From positions 124,001 to 188,000 of the forward strand of contig BEIF01000003.1 in the NCBI GenBank assembly GCA_002898215.1: a stretch of DNA of 64,000 nt, in the 5' to 3' direction. Of the stretch, positions 43,944 through 53,244 are shown in pieces (the first letter of the stretch is position 1; the number at the start of each line of letters is the position of its first letter). Both the position numbers and the translations under genes were made by a program. Source of the DNA: a bacterium HR29 (lineage in GTDB: Bacteria > Chloroflexota > Dehalococcoidia > Tepidiformales > Tepidiformaceae). Under the pieces are notes generated by a model that was not told the origin of the DNA, did no database searches, and saw only the letters and a list, made by a program, of their open reading frames with translations.

Positions 43944-44827
43944 TGCGGCTGGCGGTCATTGGGTTGCCGTTCTTCGGGGAGCGCGTGGCGGCGTTGCTCG
44001 CGGAGGCCGGGATCGACGCCCGGTTCCTCCCGTCTCCGGTCGTGGAGCCGCGCCGAACGCCGTGGGTGCTGGCAGAGCTCGTGCGGTCCGACCTCGTCTA
44101 CGCGATCGGCAGCCGCGCAGCGCGCGGCGCACCGGTCGACCTCCTCCTACGGCTGGGTAAGAAGGTGGTGTTGCATTGGGCTGGTAGCGACGTTCTCTTC
44201 GCCCAACGCGATGCCGAATCGGGCCGGCTTTCGCGGCGCGTCGCGGAGCGAGCGGTGCACTGGGCCGTCGCCCCCTGGCTCGTGGAGGAGCTGGGTGCCC
44301 TGGGCATCGCCGCCGAGGAGCGGCCGCTCCCCTTGCCCATCGCCTGGGGCGAACCCGTGCCCCTGCCCGAGACCTTCCGCGTGCTCGTCTACCTGCCCGA
44401 GCGTCCCTGGGAGCCGTACGACGTCGAGGGAACGCTGGCGGTCATGCGTGCCCTGCCCGACGTGCCCTTCCTCGTCGTCGGCGGGTACGTGCCGCCGGCC
44501 CCGCTTCCCAACGTCGAGGCCCTGGGGTTCGTTCCGAACATGGCGGAGGTTTACCGACGCACCAGCGTGCTCCTCCGCCTGACGCACCACGACGGACGCT
44601 CGCACTCGGTGATCGAGGCGCTCAGCTTCGGGCGGTACGTCGTCTGGACGTACGGTCTGCCCGGCGTCGTGCGCGTCTCGGGGCCGGCGGAGGCGGCGGC
44701 GGCGATCGCTCGGCTCCGGGCTGAGGCGCATGGCCTGAACGAACGGGGACTGGAAGAAGCAGCGCGCTATCGGGCGGAGGTGCTCGTCCCCGAGGCGGTG
44801 GAACGCTTGCGGAGCATCGTGGGATGA
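43943..44827 (+). CDS. Glycosyltransferase, GT-B fold
   Basis: 294 residues. Short GT-B protein: MRLAVIGLPFFGERVAALL, VLHWAGSDVLFAQRD, ERPWEPYDVEGTLAV, LRLTHHDGRSHSVIEALSFGRYVVWT, the last being the E-x7-E donor region. Reduced in length against usual family members (about 370). ATG 43943 overlaps the flippase stop (TGATG); GTG 43940 is also in frame. Part of the polysaccharide operon. Confidence 0.82.
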   Translation: MRLAVIGLPFFGERVAALLAEAGIDARFLPSPVVEPRRTPWVLAELVRSDLVYAIGSRAARGAPVDLLLRLGKKVVLHWAGSDVLFAQRDAESGRLSRRVAERAVHWAVAPWLVEELGALGIAAEERPLPLPIAWGEPVPLPETFRVLVYLPERPWEPYDVEGTLAVMRALPDVPFLVVGGYVPPAPLPNVEALGFVPNMAEVYRRTSVLLRLTHHDGRSHSVIEALSFGRYVVWTYGLPGVVRVSGPAEAAAAIARLRAEAHGLNERGLEEAARYRAEVLVPEAVERLRSIVG

Positions 44828-47058
44828 AGGGACGGCTGTGGGCGTTCCTCGCCTTCCGCGACCGGCGCGCCCGAGCGGCGGCGTTCTTCGCCTTCCTCGT
44901 GGCCGCCATCCTCTCGCCGAACGTGGGGATGCCCGCGGGGCTGCCGGCGATCCGCGCGGAGCAGCTCCTGCTGGTCCTCCTCCTCCCCTCCCTCGCCTGG
45001 TATCACTGGCGCGACCCCGAGGCCCGGCGCCTCAACTTCCTCGACGGTGCCTTCGCGGCCATGGGGTTCTCCTTCGCCCTCACCCTCGTCTACGCCCCGC
45101 TTCGCCTGCCGGGCGTGTCCTTCTCCCTTCGCGACCCCTTCGAGCTCGCCCGTTTGGCCGAGTACTGGCTCGCCTACCGCCTCGGCCTCTCCGCCGCGGT
45201 GTGGCCGGGCACGGCACGTGGTCTGTTCGCGTTCGCCGGGCTCGCTGCCCTCGGGGGCGGGGCGTTCGCCCTCGTGCAATACCTCGAGCCGGATGGCTTC
45301 AACGAGGCGGTCACGGCGGTCTGGACGCCAGCACGCCACCTCGACGCCCTGGACCGGACCGGTCGGGCTGTTGGGACAGTCGGGAACTCGAATTACTTCG
45401 GCTTGGCGAGCGGCCTCTTCCTCTCCCTCTGCTTAGCGGCGATCGTCCTGCGGACGGCGAGCAGGCGGTGGGCATGGCTGGCGTACGCTGGAACGGCCGC
45501 GGCGGTGCTCGGCCTCGTGCTCTCGCAGTCGCGGACGGCCACCTTCGCGACCCTGGCCGCGCTCGGCGTCGGGTTCGCCGCCCTCGTCCTGACGCGAGGG
45601 AAGCGGGCCGCCTACCTGCCCGCGACGGCGGTGGTGCTCGTCGCCGCTGCGGCGTCCATCGCCTTCGTCGAACTCGTGCCGCCCGACTTCGGCAGCTACC
45701 ACGCCCGCTTCGCCCCGCGCGAGCTCACGGAGGGCTCCTCCCTTGGCATCCGCCTCTCCCGTTGGCGCTCCATCTTCGCCGGGTTCTCCGAGGGGGGCCC
45801 GGCGTTCTGCGAAACCGGGGAGGTCCCCGGCATTCCGCCCGAGCGCGGCCACGAGCCTGCCGCGGCGGAGTCCGGGGCCGACGCGGCCGCCCGGGAGCGG
45901 GATGCCCGGCGGAAGGCCGACGTCCAGGCCGTCGCCCGGGCGATCCTCCGCTCCTACTGCGACCGCCGCCGCTGGCCCGTGGACGAGCCGCTCGCCGAGG
46001 TGCTCGTGCCCCGCTACCTCGCTGCCCTGCCCTCCGACCCCCTGACGGGTGAGCCGTACGCCGCCTACGTCGCCTCGGGAGGGTTCACCGTCGTCGCCCG
46101 CCTCGAGGACCCGGGCGACCCCGAGGGCCCGTGGTACACGGTGGGCACGCTCCCGAACATGGTCCTCAACCCCAGCTTCGAAAGCGGCCGGGGCAACCCT
46201 GACGGGTGGAGGGCGATCCAAGGCGCCAGCGCGGCCGTGGTGTCCGGCGGACGGTACGGCTCGCGGGCAGCGCACCTCGTCGTCCCTCCGGGCGGGTTGG
46301 TTTACCAGAACGTCGTCTTCGAGTTCGCCCTCCACCGGCCGTACGCCGTCGGCATCTGGGCGAAGGCCTCGGGGGAGCGGCCGCAGTCGCTGCAGCTCTA
46401 CCTGGCGGGTGATTTCGCTGACGGCCCGCGCCGGGACCCCTTCGTCACCCGCGAGGCGGAGATCCCCGCCGACGGCGCCTGGCACCACGTCGGCCTCACC
46501 TTCGAGACGGGCTCGGTGCGCATGACGACGTTGCAGGTCATCCTCCGCGGCAGCGGCGGCGCGCCTCTCGAGGTGCTCGTGGACGGGGCGACCCTGAACG
46601 AAGGGCCCCTCCCCCTCGCCTTCCCGACCGCGGTCGACGTCGACCCTGCCCGCCTCGTTCCTGGTGACCTGCCGACGTTCGCCGACTCCCCCCTCCTCGG
46701 TGTCGGACCGCGGAAGGATATCCAGCTCGGGGCGGTGGACAACGAGTACGCCCTCTTCCTCGACCGGTACGGGCTGGCGGGGACGGCGGCCTACGTCGTG
46801 CTGCTCCTGGCGGGAGCGGTCGTCGGCTGGCGGGCGTACCGGCGGTCGGCCTCGACCTGGGGGAGCGCCGCCGGGTTCGCCCTCGCTGCCTCCTTCGCCC
46901 TGCTGGCGGTCTTCAACGTGGCGGCGGGCAGCTTCTACCATTTCCAGCTCATGGCCATCGTGTGGGGGTGGGCTGGGGCGGCCGCTGGCTTCGCCTCGGC
47001 CCCGTTCCAGCCGGGAGCTGCTCGTTCTTTCGAGCTGGCGGAGGTTTCCCGTGCCTGA
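44824..47058 (+). CDS. O-antigen-ligase-like protein with large inserted domain block
   Basis: 744 residues. Residues 1-320 form a ligase/polymerase-type membrane region (about 9 helices) ending in the loop helix GIRLSRWRSIFAGF. Family members continue directly to a DxPLLGVGP motif; here it appears at 621-629, followed by AVDNEYALFLDRYGLAG and two or three last helices. The 300 residues between are an insert: a low-complexity segment (330-360), a pseudopilin-like segment (362-427; PRYLAALPSDPLTGEPYAAY), and a CBM4/9-like jelly roll (447-592; MVLNPSFESGRGNPDGW). The insert falls in the extracytoplasmic loop. It should polymerise or ligate surface glycan. ATG overlaps the previous stop. Confidence 0.82.
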   Translation: MKGRLWAFLAFRDRRARAAAFFAFLVAAILSPNVGMPAGLPAIRAEQLLLVLLLPSLAWYHWRDPEARRLNFLDGAFAAMGFSFALTLVYAPLRLPGVSFSLRDPFELARLAEYWLAYRLGLSAAVWPGTARGLFAFAGLAALGGGAFALVQYLEPDGFNEAVTAVWTPARHLDALDRTGRAVGTVGNSNYFGLASGLFLSLCLAAIVLRTASRRWAWLAYAGTAAAVLGLVLSQSRTATFATLAALGVGFAALVLTRGKRAAYLPATAVVLVAAAASIAFVELVPPDFGSYHARFAPRELTEGSSLGIRLSRWRSIFAGFSEGGPAFCETGEVPGIPPERGHEPAAAESGADAAARERDARRKADVQAVARAILRSYCDRRRWPVDEPLAEVLVPRYLAALPSDPLTGEPYAAYVASGGFTVVARLEDPGDPEGPWYTVGTLPNMVLNPSFESGRGNPDGWRAIQGASAAVVSGGRYGSRAAHLVVPPGGLVYQNVVFEFALHRPYAVGIWAKASGERPQSLQLYLAGDFADGPRRDPFVTREAEIPADGAWHHVGLTFETGSVRMTTLQVILRGSGGAPLEVLVDGATLNEGPLPLAFPTAVDVDPARLVPGDLPTFADSPLLGVGPRKDIQLGAVDNEYALFLDRYGLAGTAAYVVLLLAGAVVGWRAYRRSASTWGSAAGFALAASFALLAVFNVAAGSFYHFQLMAIVWGWAGAAAGFASAPFQPGAARSFELAEVSRA

Positions 47059-48199
47059 CCGCCCGCATGTCGCCGTGCTCACCTCGGTACACCCCCCGTT
47101 CGACACGCGCGTGTTCTATCGCGAGGCGCGGAGCATGGCTGCCGCGGGTTTCCGCGTCACGCTCCTCGCACCCGGCGCTCCCCGTGGCGAGCGGGAGGGC
47201 GTCCGCCTCGAGCCGCTCCCCTCCTGGGGTGGCCGCGCCGGTCGTCCCCTCCGGTGGCCGGTGCTCCTCTGGAAGGCCATGCGGCTCCACGCCGACCTCT
47301 ACCACCTCCACGACCCGGAGCTGCTGCCCTGGGGCGTGCTCCTGCGGCGGCTCACGCGGCGTCCGGTCGTGTACGACTCGCACGAGTACCTGCGGGAGGA
47401 CATCGAGAAGAAGCACTGGATTCCGGGGCCGTTGCGGAGGCCGGTGGCGCGCTTCGCAGCCGCCGTCGAGCGCTGGGCGGCCCGTCGGCTCGACGCGGTG
47501 GTGGCGGTGACCGAGGAGATGGCCCAGCGGTTCGCCGCCGTCCAACCCCGCACGGTGGTGGTGCGGAACCTACCCGAAGCGCCGCAGCGGGAGCCGGTGT
47601 TCGAGGGCCGGCCGCCGGTCGTCATTCATTCTGGATTGATGAACGCGGAACGCGGCCTTGGCATGCTCCACGCGACAGCAGCTGTCGTGGCCGCGCGGTA
47701 TCCTGCTGCGCGATTCCACATCCTCGGTCCGGTGGAATGGTGGGGTCTCCCTGCAGCGGAACGGAACCGGACGGAATCGGAGTGGGAGGCGGTCGGCGTT
47801 CGGTTCCTGGGCACGGTGCCGTATCCCGAGGTGCCGTCGTACCTGGAGGGTGCGGCGGTCGGCTGGCTTCCGCGGGACCCGGCCGCTCGGAACAACCTGC
47901 TCGCCTGGCCGAACAAGCTGGTGGAGTACATGGCTGCCGGGCTGCCGATCGTGGCATCGGACCTGCCGACCCAGTCCCGCGTCATCCGGGAGGTCGGTTG
48001 CGGGCTCGTCGTTCCGGCGATGGACCCCGAGGCTCACGCGGAGGCGATCTGCTACCTCCTGGAGCACCCCGAGGAGGCGGCGGCCATGGGCCGGCGCGGC
48101 TTCGAAGCGGCCCGAACGCGCTTCTCGTGGGAAGGCGAGGCGACGAAATTACAGAAGCTTTACACGTCGCTGCTGGGATTGGGGGAACCCCATGATTGA
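47051..48199 (+). CDS. Glycosyltransferase family 4
   Basis: 382 residues. N-lobe VAVLTSVHPPFDTRVFYREARSMAAAGF is characteristic of WcfI/PelF-type GT4; then YHLHDPELLPWG, VYDSHEY, and in the C-lobe WPNKLVEYMAAGLPIVASDLP with the donor-binding region. GTG 47051 with GGAGG upstream, overlapping the ligase-like gene by 8 bp. Cytosolic face of the membrane, building the surface polysaccharide. Confidence 0.9.
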   Translation: MPDRPHVAVLTSVHPPFDTRVFYREARSMAAAGFRVTLLAPGAPRGEREGVRLEPLPSWGGRAGRPLRWPVLLWKAMRLHADLYHLHDPELLPWGVLLRRLTRRPVVYDSHEYLREDIEKKHWIPGPLRRPVARFAAAVERWAARRLDAVVAVTEEMAQRFAAVQPRTVVVRNLPEAPQREPVFEGRPPVVIHSGLMNAERGLGMLHATAAVVAARYPAARFHILGPVEWWGLPAAERNRTESEWEAVGVRFLGTVPYPEVPSYLEGAAVGWLPRDPAARNNLLAWPNKLVEYMAAGLPIVASDLPTQSRVIREVGCGLVVPAMDPEAHAEAICYLLEHPEEAAAMGRRGFEAARTRFSWEGEATKLQKLYTSLLGLGEPHD

Positions 48200-48221
48200 C
48201 CGTGGACTCGGAGGAACTAGG

Positions 48222-49838
48222 ATGCGAGCCATGAGCATCAACAGTCGGCGAGTCATCGCGTGGGCGCTGCGTGCGGCGGCCGTGGGCGCGCTGGCAGCGC
48301 TCTTCCTCGGACGGGAGCATCCGACGCCCACGATCGCGCTCACCGGGCTCCCTTCGGGCAGCGAGAACACGAGTGTCCACGTGCAGAACGTCGGGAACGC
48401 CCCCGCGACGATCGCGATGGACCTGTACACGTCGGGGGGTCTCCAGATCCCCGGGGCGAGCGAGGTCCGGACCAACGTCCCGCCCGGAGGGACGGTGCGC
48501 CTCTCGCAGGCGGTGAACTCGGGGCTCGTCCCGGGCTTCCGGGGCGTGGGCGTCGTCTCCTCCGACCAGCGCGTCACCGCCGTGCGGGTGACGGAGGTCA
48601 TCGATTGGTTCCGCCCGACGGCGAACATGTCCTACTCGATCGCAACCGCCGGCGGCACGGGTGGCCATCGGTTGGCGTTGCCGATCGTGTTCAACGAGCT
48701 GCTCACGGCGCACTGGAACAGCCGGATCACGGTCGCGAACGTCGGCACGCAGACCGCGTGCATCCGGGTCACCTACTATCGGATCCCGGGGATCGGCGGT
48801 GCGACGCCGCCCGGCCCGGCGCCCGCGCCGGTCGTCGACAACGGCCCCGGTGGAAGCGGCTGCTCGTCGGGCTACCCCGTTCCGGTGGCTGGCCAGATCA
48901 TCTTCGGGCGTGAGCCCGGCTATACCCGCTTCCCCACCAGCACCGACAACAACCAGATGGCGGCAGTGGTCGAGGTCCTGAACCCGAGCCCGAACAACCG
49001 GGTCACGGCTATCGTGGACCTCTACCGGGGCGACGGGAACCGGCTCTTCGGGTCGTACAACGGCCTGGTGGACGAGGGGCCGTCATCCACCACCGACGAC
49101 GTGGGCACGGACGTCATCGTGCCCATCGCGCTGAAGTCGAACAGCGGGTTCTACTCGGTCATCGGGGTGATGAACCTGGACGGCACGCCCGCCGATGTGA
49201 ACATCGAGTACTCCGGTCGGCTCTCCGACGGCCTCGGCGCGCCGCAGGTGCGCACCGTCACCCTCTCGAACGTGACGGACGTCTCCTTCCACTCCACCTA
49301 CTCGAGCGGACCGAATGTCGACCTCGGGTTCATCGGTAGCGCCCGTGTGACGTCCTCGGCGCGCATCGCCGTGGTCGTGGTGCGTGGCAAGCTCGTCTCA
49401 CCGACGAACCGGGTGAACGAGCCCATCTACACGGCGGTGAACGGCGTGCCCGTCGACCGCGGGGCGAACGCCTGGAGCCTTCCCATCATCTACCGCCGCT
49501 TCCAGCCCGGCCCGCCGCCCAGCTTCGGGTACAACAGCTGGATCCAGGTTCAGGTTCCCGACGGGGGCTCGGCGAACGTGACCCTCCGCTTCGTCGGCGA
49601 CCCGACGTCCGGTTGTCCCATCGGCCCATACCAGTCGACGCACGTGGTAACGGGGAGCAAGGTCTTCTACATGAACCTGGACAACCCCGACAACGGCTTC
49701 GGTGGCGTGAACCCGACCTGCTTCTTCGGCGGCGCCACGGTCACGGCCGACCGGCCGGTCATCGTCATCGGCCAGGTCGGGGCGGACAAGTTCCCTGGCG
49801 GCGACGCCGAAGGCGTGTACAACGCGATCCCGTACTGA
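48222..49838 (+). CDS. Secreted surface protein with repeated beta domains
   Basis: 538 residues. N-terminal signal/anchor (RVIAWALRAAAVGALAALFLG), then repeated Ig-like units with recurring VQNVGNAPATIAMDLY, VANVGTQTACIRVTYY, VLNPSPNNRVTAIVDLY, VMNLDGTPADVNIEY, and LPIVFNE / LPIIYRR. This is the pattern of Chloroflexi cell-surface proteins with repeated VxNxGxxxxxVxxxY strands. No enzyme motifs. ATG 48222 was chosen for the ribosome site GGAGGA (48210-48215, 6 nt upstream); ATG 48192 is in frame. It is embedded in the polysaccharide operon, so it may be the carrier or partner of the glycan. Confidence 0.7.
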   Translation: MRAMSINSRRVIAWALRAAAVGALAALFLGREHPTPTIALTGLPSGSENTSVHVQNVGNAPATIAMDLYTSGGLQIPGASEVRTNVPPGGTVRLSQAVNSGLVPGFRGVGVVSSDQRVTAVRVTEVIDWFRPTANMSYSIATAGGTGGHRLALPIVFNELLTAHWNSRITVANVGTQTACIRVTYYRIPGIGGATPPGPAPAPVVDNGPGGSGCSSGYPVPVAGQIIFGREPGYTRFPTSTDNNQMAAVVEVLNPSPNNRVTAIVDLYRGDGNRLFGSYNGLVDEGPSSTTDDVGTDVIVPIALKSNSGFYSVIGVMNLDGTPADVNIEYSGRLSDGLGAPQVRTVTLSNVTDVSFHSTYSSGPNVDLGFIGSARVTSSARIAVVVVRGKLVSPTNRVNEPIYTAVNGVPVDRGANAWSLPIIYRRFQPGPPPSFGYNSWIQVQVPDGGSANVTLRFVGDPTSGCPIGPYQSTHVVTGSKVFYMNLDNPDNGFGGVNPTCFFGGATVTADRPVIVIGQVGADKFPGGDAEGVYNAIPY

Positions 49839-50953
49839 TGCCGGTCCGGGCGGGAAGGAAGGAAACGAGCGAGCGCACCCGGGAGGGTGCGCTCGCGTCG
49901 CTCCCCCCCTTGCCCGAACGGCCGCTCGTCTCGGTCATCATCCCCGTACTCAACGAGGAAGCCACCATCGGTGCCTGCTTGGAGGCCATCGAAGCGCAAA
50001 CGTACGACCACGGCTTCATCGAGGTCATCGTGGCCGACGGGGGGAGCACCGACGGGACGCGGGCCCTCGTGGCCGAGCACGCGCGCGCCTCGACCCTCCG
50101 CGCCCTCCGCCTAATCGACAACCCGGGGCGTACGACGGCGAGGGGTCTGAACGAAGCCCTGCGGGTGGCGGGCGGGGAGGTCATCCAGATCATCGGCGGG
50201 CACACGGTCGTGCCGCCGGAGTTCATCGCCGCGAACGTCCGCGCCCTCCGCGAGACGGGCGCCGCCGCGGTCGGGGGCGTGATCGAGACGCGCGGGCGGG
50301 GGCGCGTGGGCGAAGCCATCGCCCTGGCGATGTCCCACCCCTTCGGGGTCGGCGATGCGCGCTTCCGCATCGGCGGCGACCCCGGCCCGGTCGATACGGT
50401 ACCCATGGCCGCCTACCGCCGGGCCTGCTTCGAGCGCCTCGGAGGCTTCCCCGAGGCCGACAAGGGTGAGGACGACGCCTTCAACTTCTTCGTTCGGCAG
50501 GCCGGCGGGATGGTCTACCTCGACCCCCGCATCCGCTGCGTCTACTACTGCCGCTCCACCTACCGCGCCCTCGCGGCCCAGTACTTCGGCTACGGGCGGG
50601 CGCGCGGCCGCGCCCTGGTGGAGCGGCCGCGGTCCGCCCGCGTGCGGCACGTCGTGCCCGCGGCAGCCGTAGGCGCGGGCGGTGCGGCCCTGGCGGCGGC
50701 TCCGCTCTCGGCCGCGGCTCGCTGGGCCGCCGGAGGGCTGAGCGCCGCCTACGGGCTGCTCGCCGCCGGGGCGGCCCTCCACGCTGCCGGGCGTCGCCGG
50801 GCCTGGAGCCTCGCGCCCCTGACGCTGCTCGCCTTCCCGGTGATGCACCTCTCCTACGGGCTGGGCACGCTCCTCGGGGCGGCCGAAGCGGCGTTCCGCC
50901 CCCTCACCCTCGGCCGGCGCCGGTCCGTCCCCTCGCCAGCCGCTCCTCGATAG
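49838..50953 (+). CDS. Glycosyltransferase family 2
   Basis: 371 residues. GT-A fold: VSVIIPVLNEEATIGACLEAIE, VADGGSTDGTRALV, GGHTVVPPEFIAANV, then AADKGEDDAFNF-type acceptor site and C-terminal membrane helices (about 260-350). Resembles succinoglycan/exopolysaccharide GT2 enzymes. ATG 49838 overlaps the surface-protein stop by 1 nt; a TTG at 49910 just before the first strand is an alternative, since a hairpin covers the codons between. The 3-prime end overlaps 50 bp with the convergent epimerase gene. Confidence 0.86.
   Translation: MPVRAGRKETSERTREGALASLPPLPERPLVSVIIPVLNEEATIGACLEAIEAQTYDHGFIEVIVADGGSTDGTRALVAEHARASTLRALRLIDNPGRTTARGLNEALRVAGGEVIQIIGGHTVVPPEFIAANVRALRETGAAAVGGVIETRGRGRVGEAIALAMSHPFGVGDARFRIGGDPGPVDTVPMAAYRRACFERLGGFPEADKGEDDAFNFFVRQAGGMVYLDPRIRCVYYCRSTYRALAAQYFGYGRARGRALVERPRSARVRHVVPAAAVGAGGAALAAAPLSAAARWAAGGLSAAYGLLAAGAALHAAGRRRAWSLAPLTLLAFPVMHLSYGLGTLLGAAEAAFRPLTLGRRRSVPSPAAPR
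49869..49896 (+). terminator. Hairpin at the start of the GT2 gene
   Basis: Perfect 12-bp arms with a GGGA loop, 31 nt after the stop of the surface-protein gene and inside the first codons of the GT2 gene. Possible attenuator. Confidence 0.45.
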
Positions 50954-51992
50954 CCGCAGCCATCCGCTCCGCCGCCCTGCCGTCCCCGAAGACCGGCGGC
51001 CGCTCCTTTCCCCGAGGGGGGTGCGCGAGCGCCGCCCGGATACGCTCGGGGTCGGCCCCTGTGAGGACGTTCCACCCCAGGTCGACCGTCTCCGGCCACT
51101 CCGTCGTCTCACGGAGGGTGATGCACGGCGTCCCCGCGAGGTAGGCCTCCTTCTGGAGCCCGCCCGAGTCGGTCACGACCACGGCCGCCGACCGCACCAG
51201 GCCTACCATGTCGAGGTATCCGAGCGGGTCCACTGCCCTGACGTTCTCCGGGAGCCCGATGGCGGCGGCTGCCAGCGCTGCCCGCGTCCGCGGGTGCACG
51301 GGGAAGAGGAGGGTCGTGCCGCCGCGCACGCCCTCGACGATGGCAGCGAGGCGCCGAGGGTCGTCGGTGTTGGCAGCACGGTGGACCGTCAGCACACCGT
51401 ACGGGCCCTCGCCGAGCCGGAAGCGCCGGCGGAGCGTCTCCTCGTCCGGGGCCCGCTCGGATGCTCGGAGGAAGGCGTCGACCATGATGTCGCCCGTGAG
51501 CACGGCGCGGTCGGCGAGCCCTTCGCGGGCGAGGTTCGACATGGCGGTCTCGTCGGGGGCGAAGAGGAGGTCGCAGACGTGGTCGGCCACGATGCGGTTG
51601 ATCTCCTCCGGCATGGTCCGGTCGAAGCTGCGGAGCCCAGCCTCGACGTGGACGGAGGGGACGCCGAGCTTCGCCGCCGCGAGGGCACCGGCGAGGGTCG
51701 AGTTCGTGTCACCGAACACGACCACGAGGTCGGGGCGCCGGGCCAGGAGCTCCCGCTCGATCCCCTCCAGGGCGCGGGCGGTCATCTCGCCGTGCCGGCC
51801 CGACCCGACCCCCAAGTTCACGTCCGGTTCGGGGATCCCCAGCTCCGTGAAGAAGCGGGCCGACATGCCCTCGTCGTAGTGCTGGCCCGTGTGGAGGATC
51901 GTCTCGCGGTGTCCCCGGGCGCGGATGGCCGCCGAGAAGGGCGCCAGCTTGACGAACTGGGGGCGGGCTCCGACGACCGAGCAGATGTGCAC
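50904..51992 (-). CDS. wecB: UDP-N-acetylglucosamine 2-epimerase (non-hydrolysing)
   Basis: 362 residues. Interconverts UDP-GlcNAc and UDP-ManNAc for surface glycans. Seen: VVGARPQFVKLAPF, GDTNSTLAGALAA (catalytic Asp), VEAGLRSFDRTMPEEINRI (catalytic Glu residues), and DSGGLQKEA near the C-terminus. One deviation: the usual HRxEN is HRAAN here, so the Glu is Ala; the catalytic His remains. GTG start. Faces the polysaccharide operon and is divergent from the aminotransferase gene. Confidence 0.93.
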   Translation of the reverse strand: MHICSVVGARPQFVKLAPFSAAIRARGHRETILHTGQHYDEGMSARFFTELGIPEPDVNLGVGSGRHGEMTARALEGIERELLARRPDLVVVFGDTNSTLAGALAAAKLGVPSVHVEAGLRSFDRTMPEEINRIVADHVCDLLFAPDETAMSNLAREGLADRAVLTGDIMVDAFLRASERAPDEETLRRRFRLGEGPYGVLTVHRAANTDDPRRLAAIVEGVRGGTTLLFPVHPRTRAALAAAAIGLPENVRAVDPLGYLDMVGLVRSAAVVVTDSGGLQKEAYLAGTPCITLRETTEWPETVDLGWNVLTGADPERIRAALAHPPRGKERPPVFGDGRAAERMAAAIEERLARGRTGAGRG

Positions 51993-52051
51993 GTGACAAG
52001 GAAAGCATGTCGGGCGCGCAGGTGCGACGGGAGCCTGCGTCGTGCGGTTGG

Positions 52052-52057
52052 TACACT
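52052..52057 (+). promoter_or_regulatory. -10 hexamer, probable leaderless start
   Basis: TACACT ends 6 nt before GTG 52064. Confidence 0.5.
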
Positions 52058-52063
52058 GCGCCC

Positions 52064-53230
52064 GTGGCCGAGCTGCGCATCCCCTTCTTCCGGCCGTCGA
52101 TCACCGAGGAGGACGTCGCCGCCGTCGCCGCCTGTCTGCGCAGCGGCTGGCTCACCAGCGGGCCGAACGTCGCCGCCTTCGAACGTGAGCTCGCCGATTA
52201 CGTCGGCGCGCGCTTCGTCAACGTCGTGAACTCCTGCACGGCGGCCATGCACCTCGCCCTCCGCGCCTGGGACATCGGCCCTGGCGACGAGGTGATCACC
52301 ACCCCGTACACCTTCGCTTCGACCGTCACGGTCATCCTCCACGCCGGGGCCGAGCCCGTCCTCGCCGATATCCGGTCGCACGACGGGAACATCGACCCCG
52401 CCGAGGTCGAACGGCGGCTGAGCCCGCGGACGAAGGCGGTCCTGCCCGTCCATTTCGCCGGCGAGCCGTGCGACATGGACGCCATCCTCGACATCGCCCG
52501 GTCTCGCGGGTTGAAGGTGCTGGAGGATGCCGCCCACGCGCTCGGCACGAAGTACCGCGGCCGGATGGTGGGCTCCATCGGCGATGCGGCCGCCTTCAGC
52601 TTCTACGCCACGAAGAACATCACCACCGGTGAAGGGGGCGCCCTCGCCACCGACGACGAGGCGCTGAGCGAGCGCGTGCGCGTCCTCACCCTGCACGGGA
52701 TGACGAAGGATGCATGGCACCGGTACGACGCCGGCGGGAGCTGGCGGTACGACATCCAGGAGCTGGGGTTCAAGGACAACCTGCCCGACCCGGCGGCCGC
52801 TCTCGGGCGGAGCCAGCTCCGGCGCGCCGAGGCGCTCCGGGCCCGGCGGGAGCGGGCGGCGAGGCGGTACCTCGAGCAGCTCCGCGACGACCCCTACCTC
52901 ATCCTCCCCGGCTTCGACCCGCGCAACCGCCACGCCTGGCACCTGTTCGTCGTCCGCGTGCGGGATGGCGCGCCGCGCGGCCGCGACGACGTCATTCGGG
53001 AGCTGGCCGCGCGAGGGATCGGAACGTCCGTACACTTCATCCCGGTGCACTTCCACTCGGCCTTCCGGCGGCTGGGGCGGTGGCGCGAGGGGGATTTCCC
53101 CGTCGCCGAAGCCTTCTTCCGGGGAGCGATCAGCCTCCCCCTCTACCCCGACATGACCGATGCCGAGGTGGACACGGTCTGCGAGGCCCTGCGTGAGGCC
53201 GTGAGGGGGAAGCCTGCACTGGCCAGCTGA
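52064..53230 (+). CDS. DegT/DnrJ/EryC1/StrS family sugar aminotransferase
   Basis: 388 residues. PLP enzyme that aminates keto-sugars on nucleotide carriers. Seen: IPFFRPSITEEDVAAVA, SGWLTSGPNVAAFE, NSCTAAMHLAL, and FSFYATKNITTGEGGAL with the PLP lysine (K in TKN). GTG 52064 was chosen: the -10 hexamer lies 6 nt upstream and the family normally begins with IPFxRP. The usual partner dehydratase is not in the window. Probably supplies an amino sugar to the surface polysaccharide. Confidence 0.92.
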   Translation: MAELRIPFFRPSITEEDVAAVAACLRSGWLTSGPNVAAFERELADYVGARFVNVVNSCTAAMHLALRAWDIGPGDEVITTPYTFASTVTVILHAGAEPVLADIRSHDGNIDPAEVERRLSPRTKAVLPVHFAGEPCDMDAILDIARSRGLKVLEDAAHALGTKYRGRMVGSIGDAAAFSFYATKNITTGEGGALATDDEALSERVRVLTLHGMTKDAWHRYDAGGSWRYDIQELGFKDNLPDPAAALGRSQLRRAEALRARRERAARRYLEQLRDDPYLILPGFDPRNRHAWHLFVVRVRDGAPRGRDDVIRELAARGIGTSVHFIPVHFHSAFRRLGRWREGDFPVAEAFFRGAISLPLYPDMTDAEVDTVCEALREAVRGKPALAS

Positions 53231-53244
53231 GGGGTGCCGCCCCG

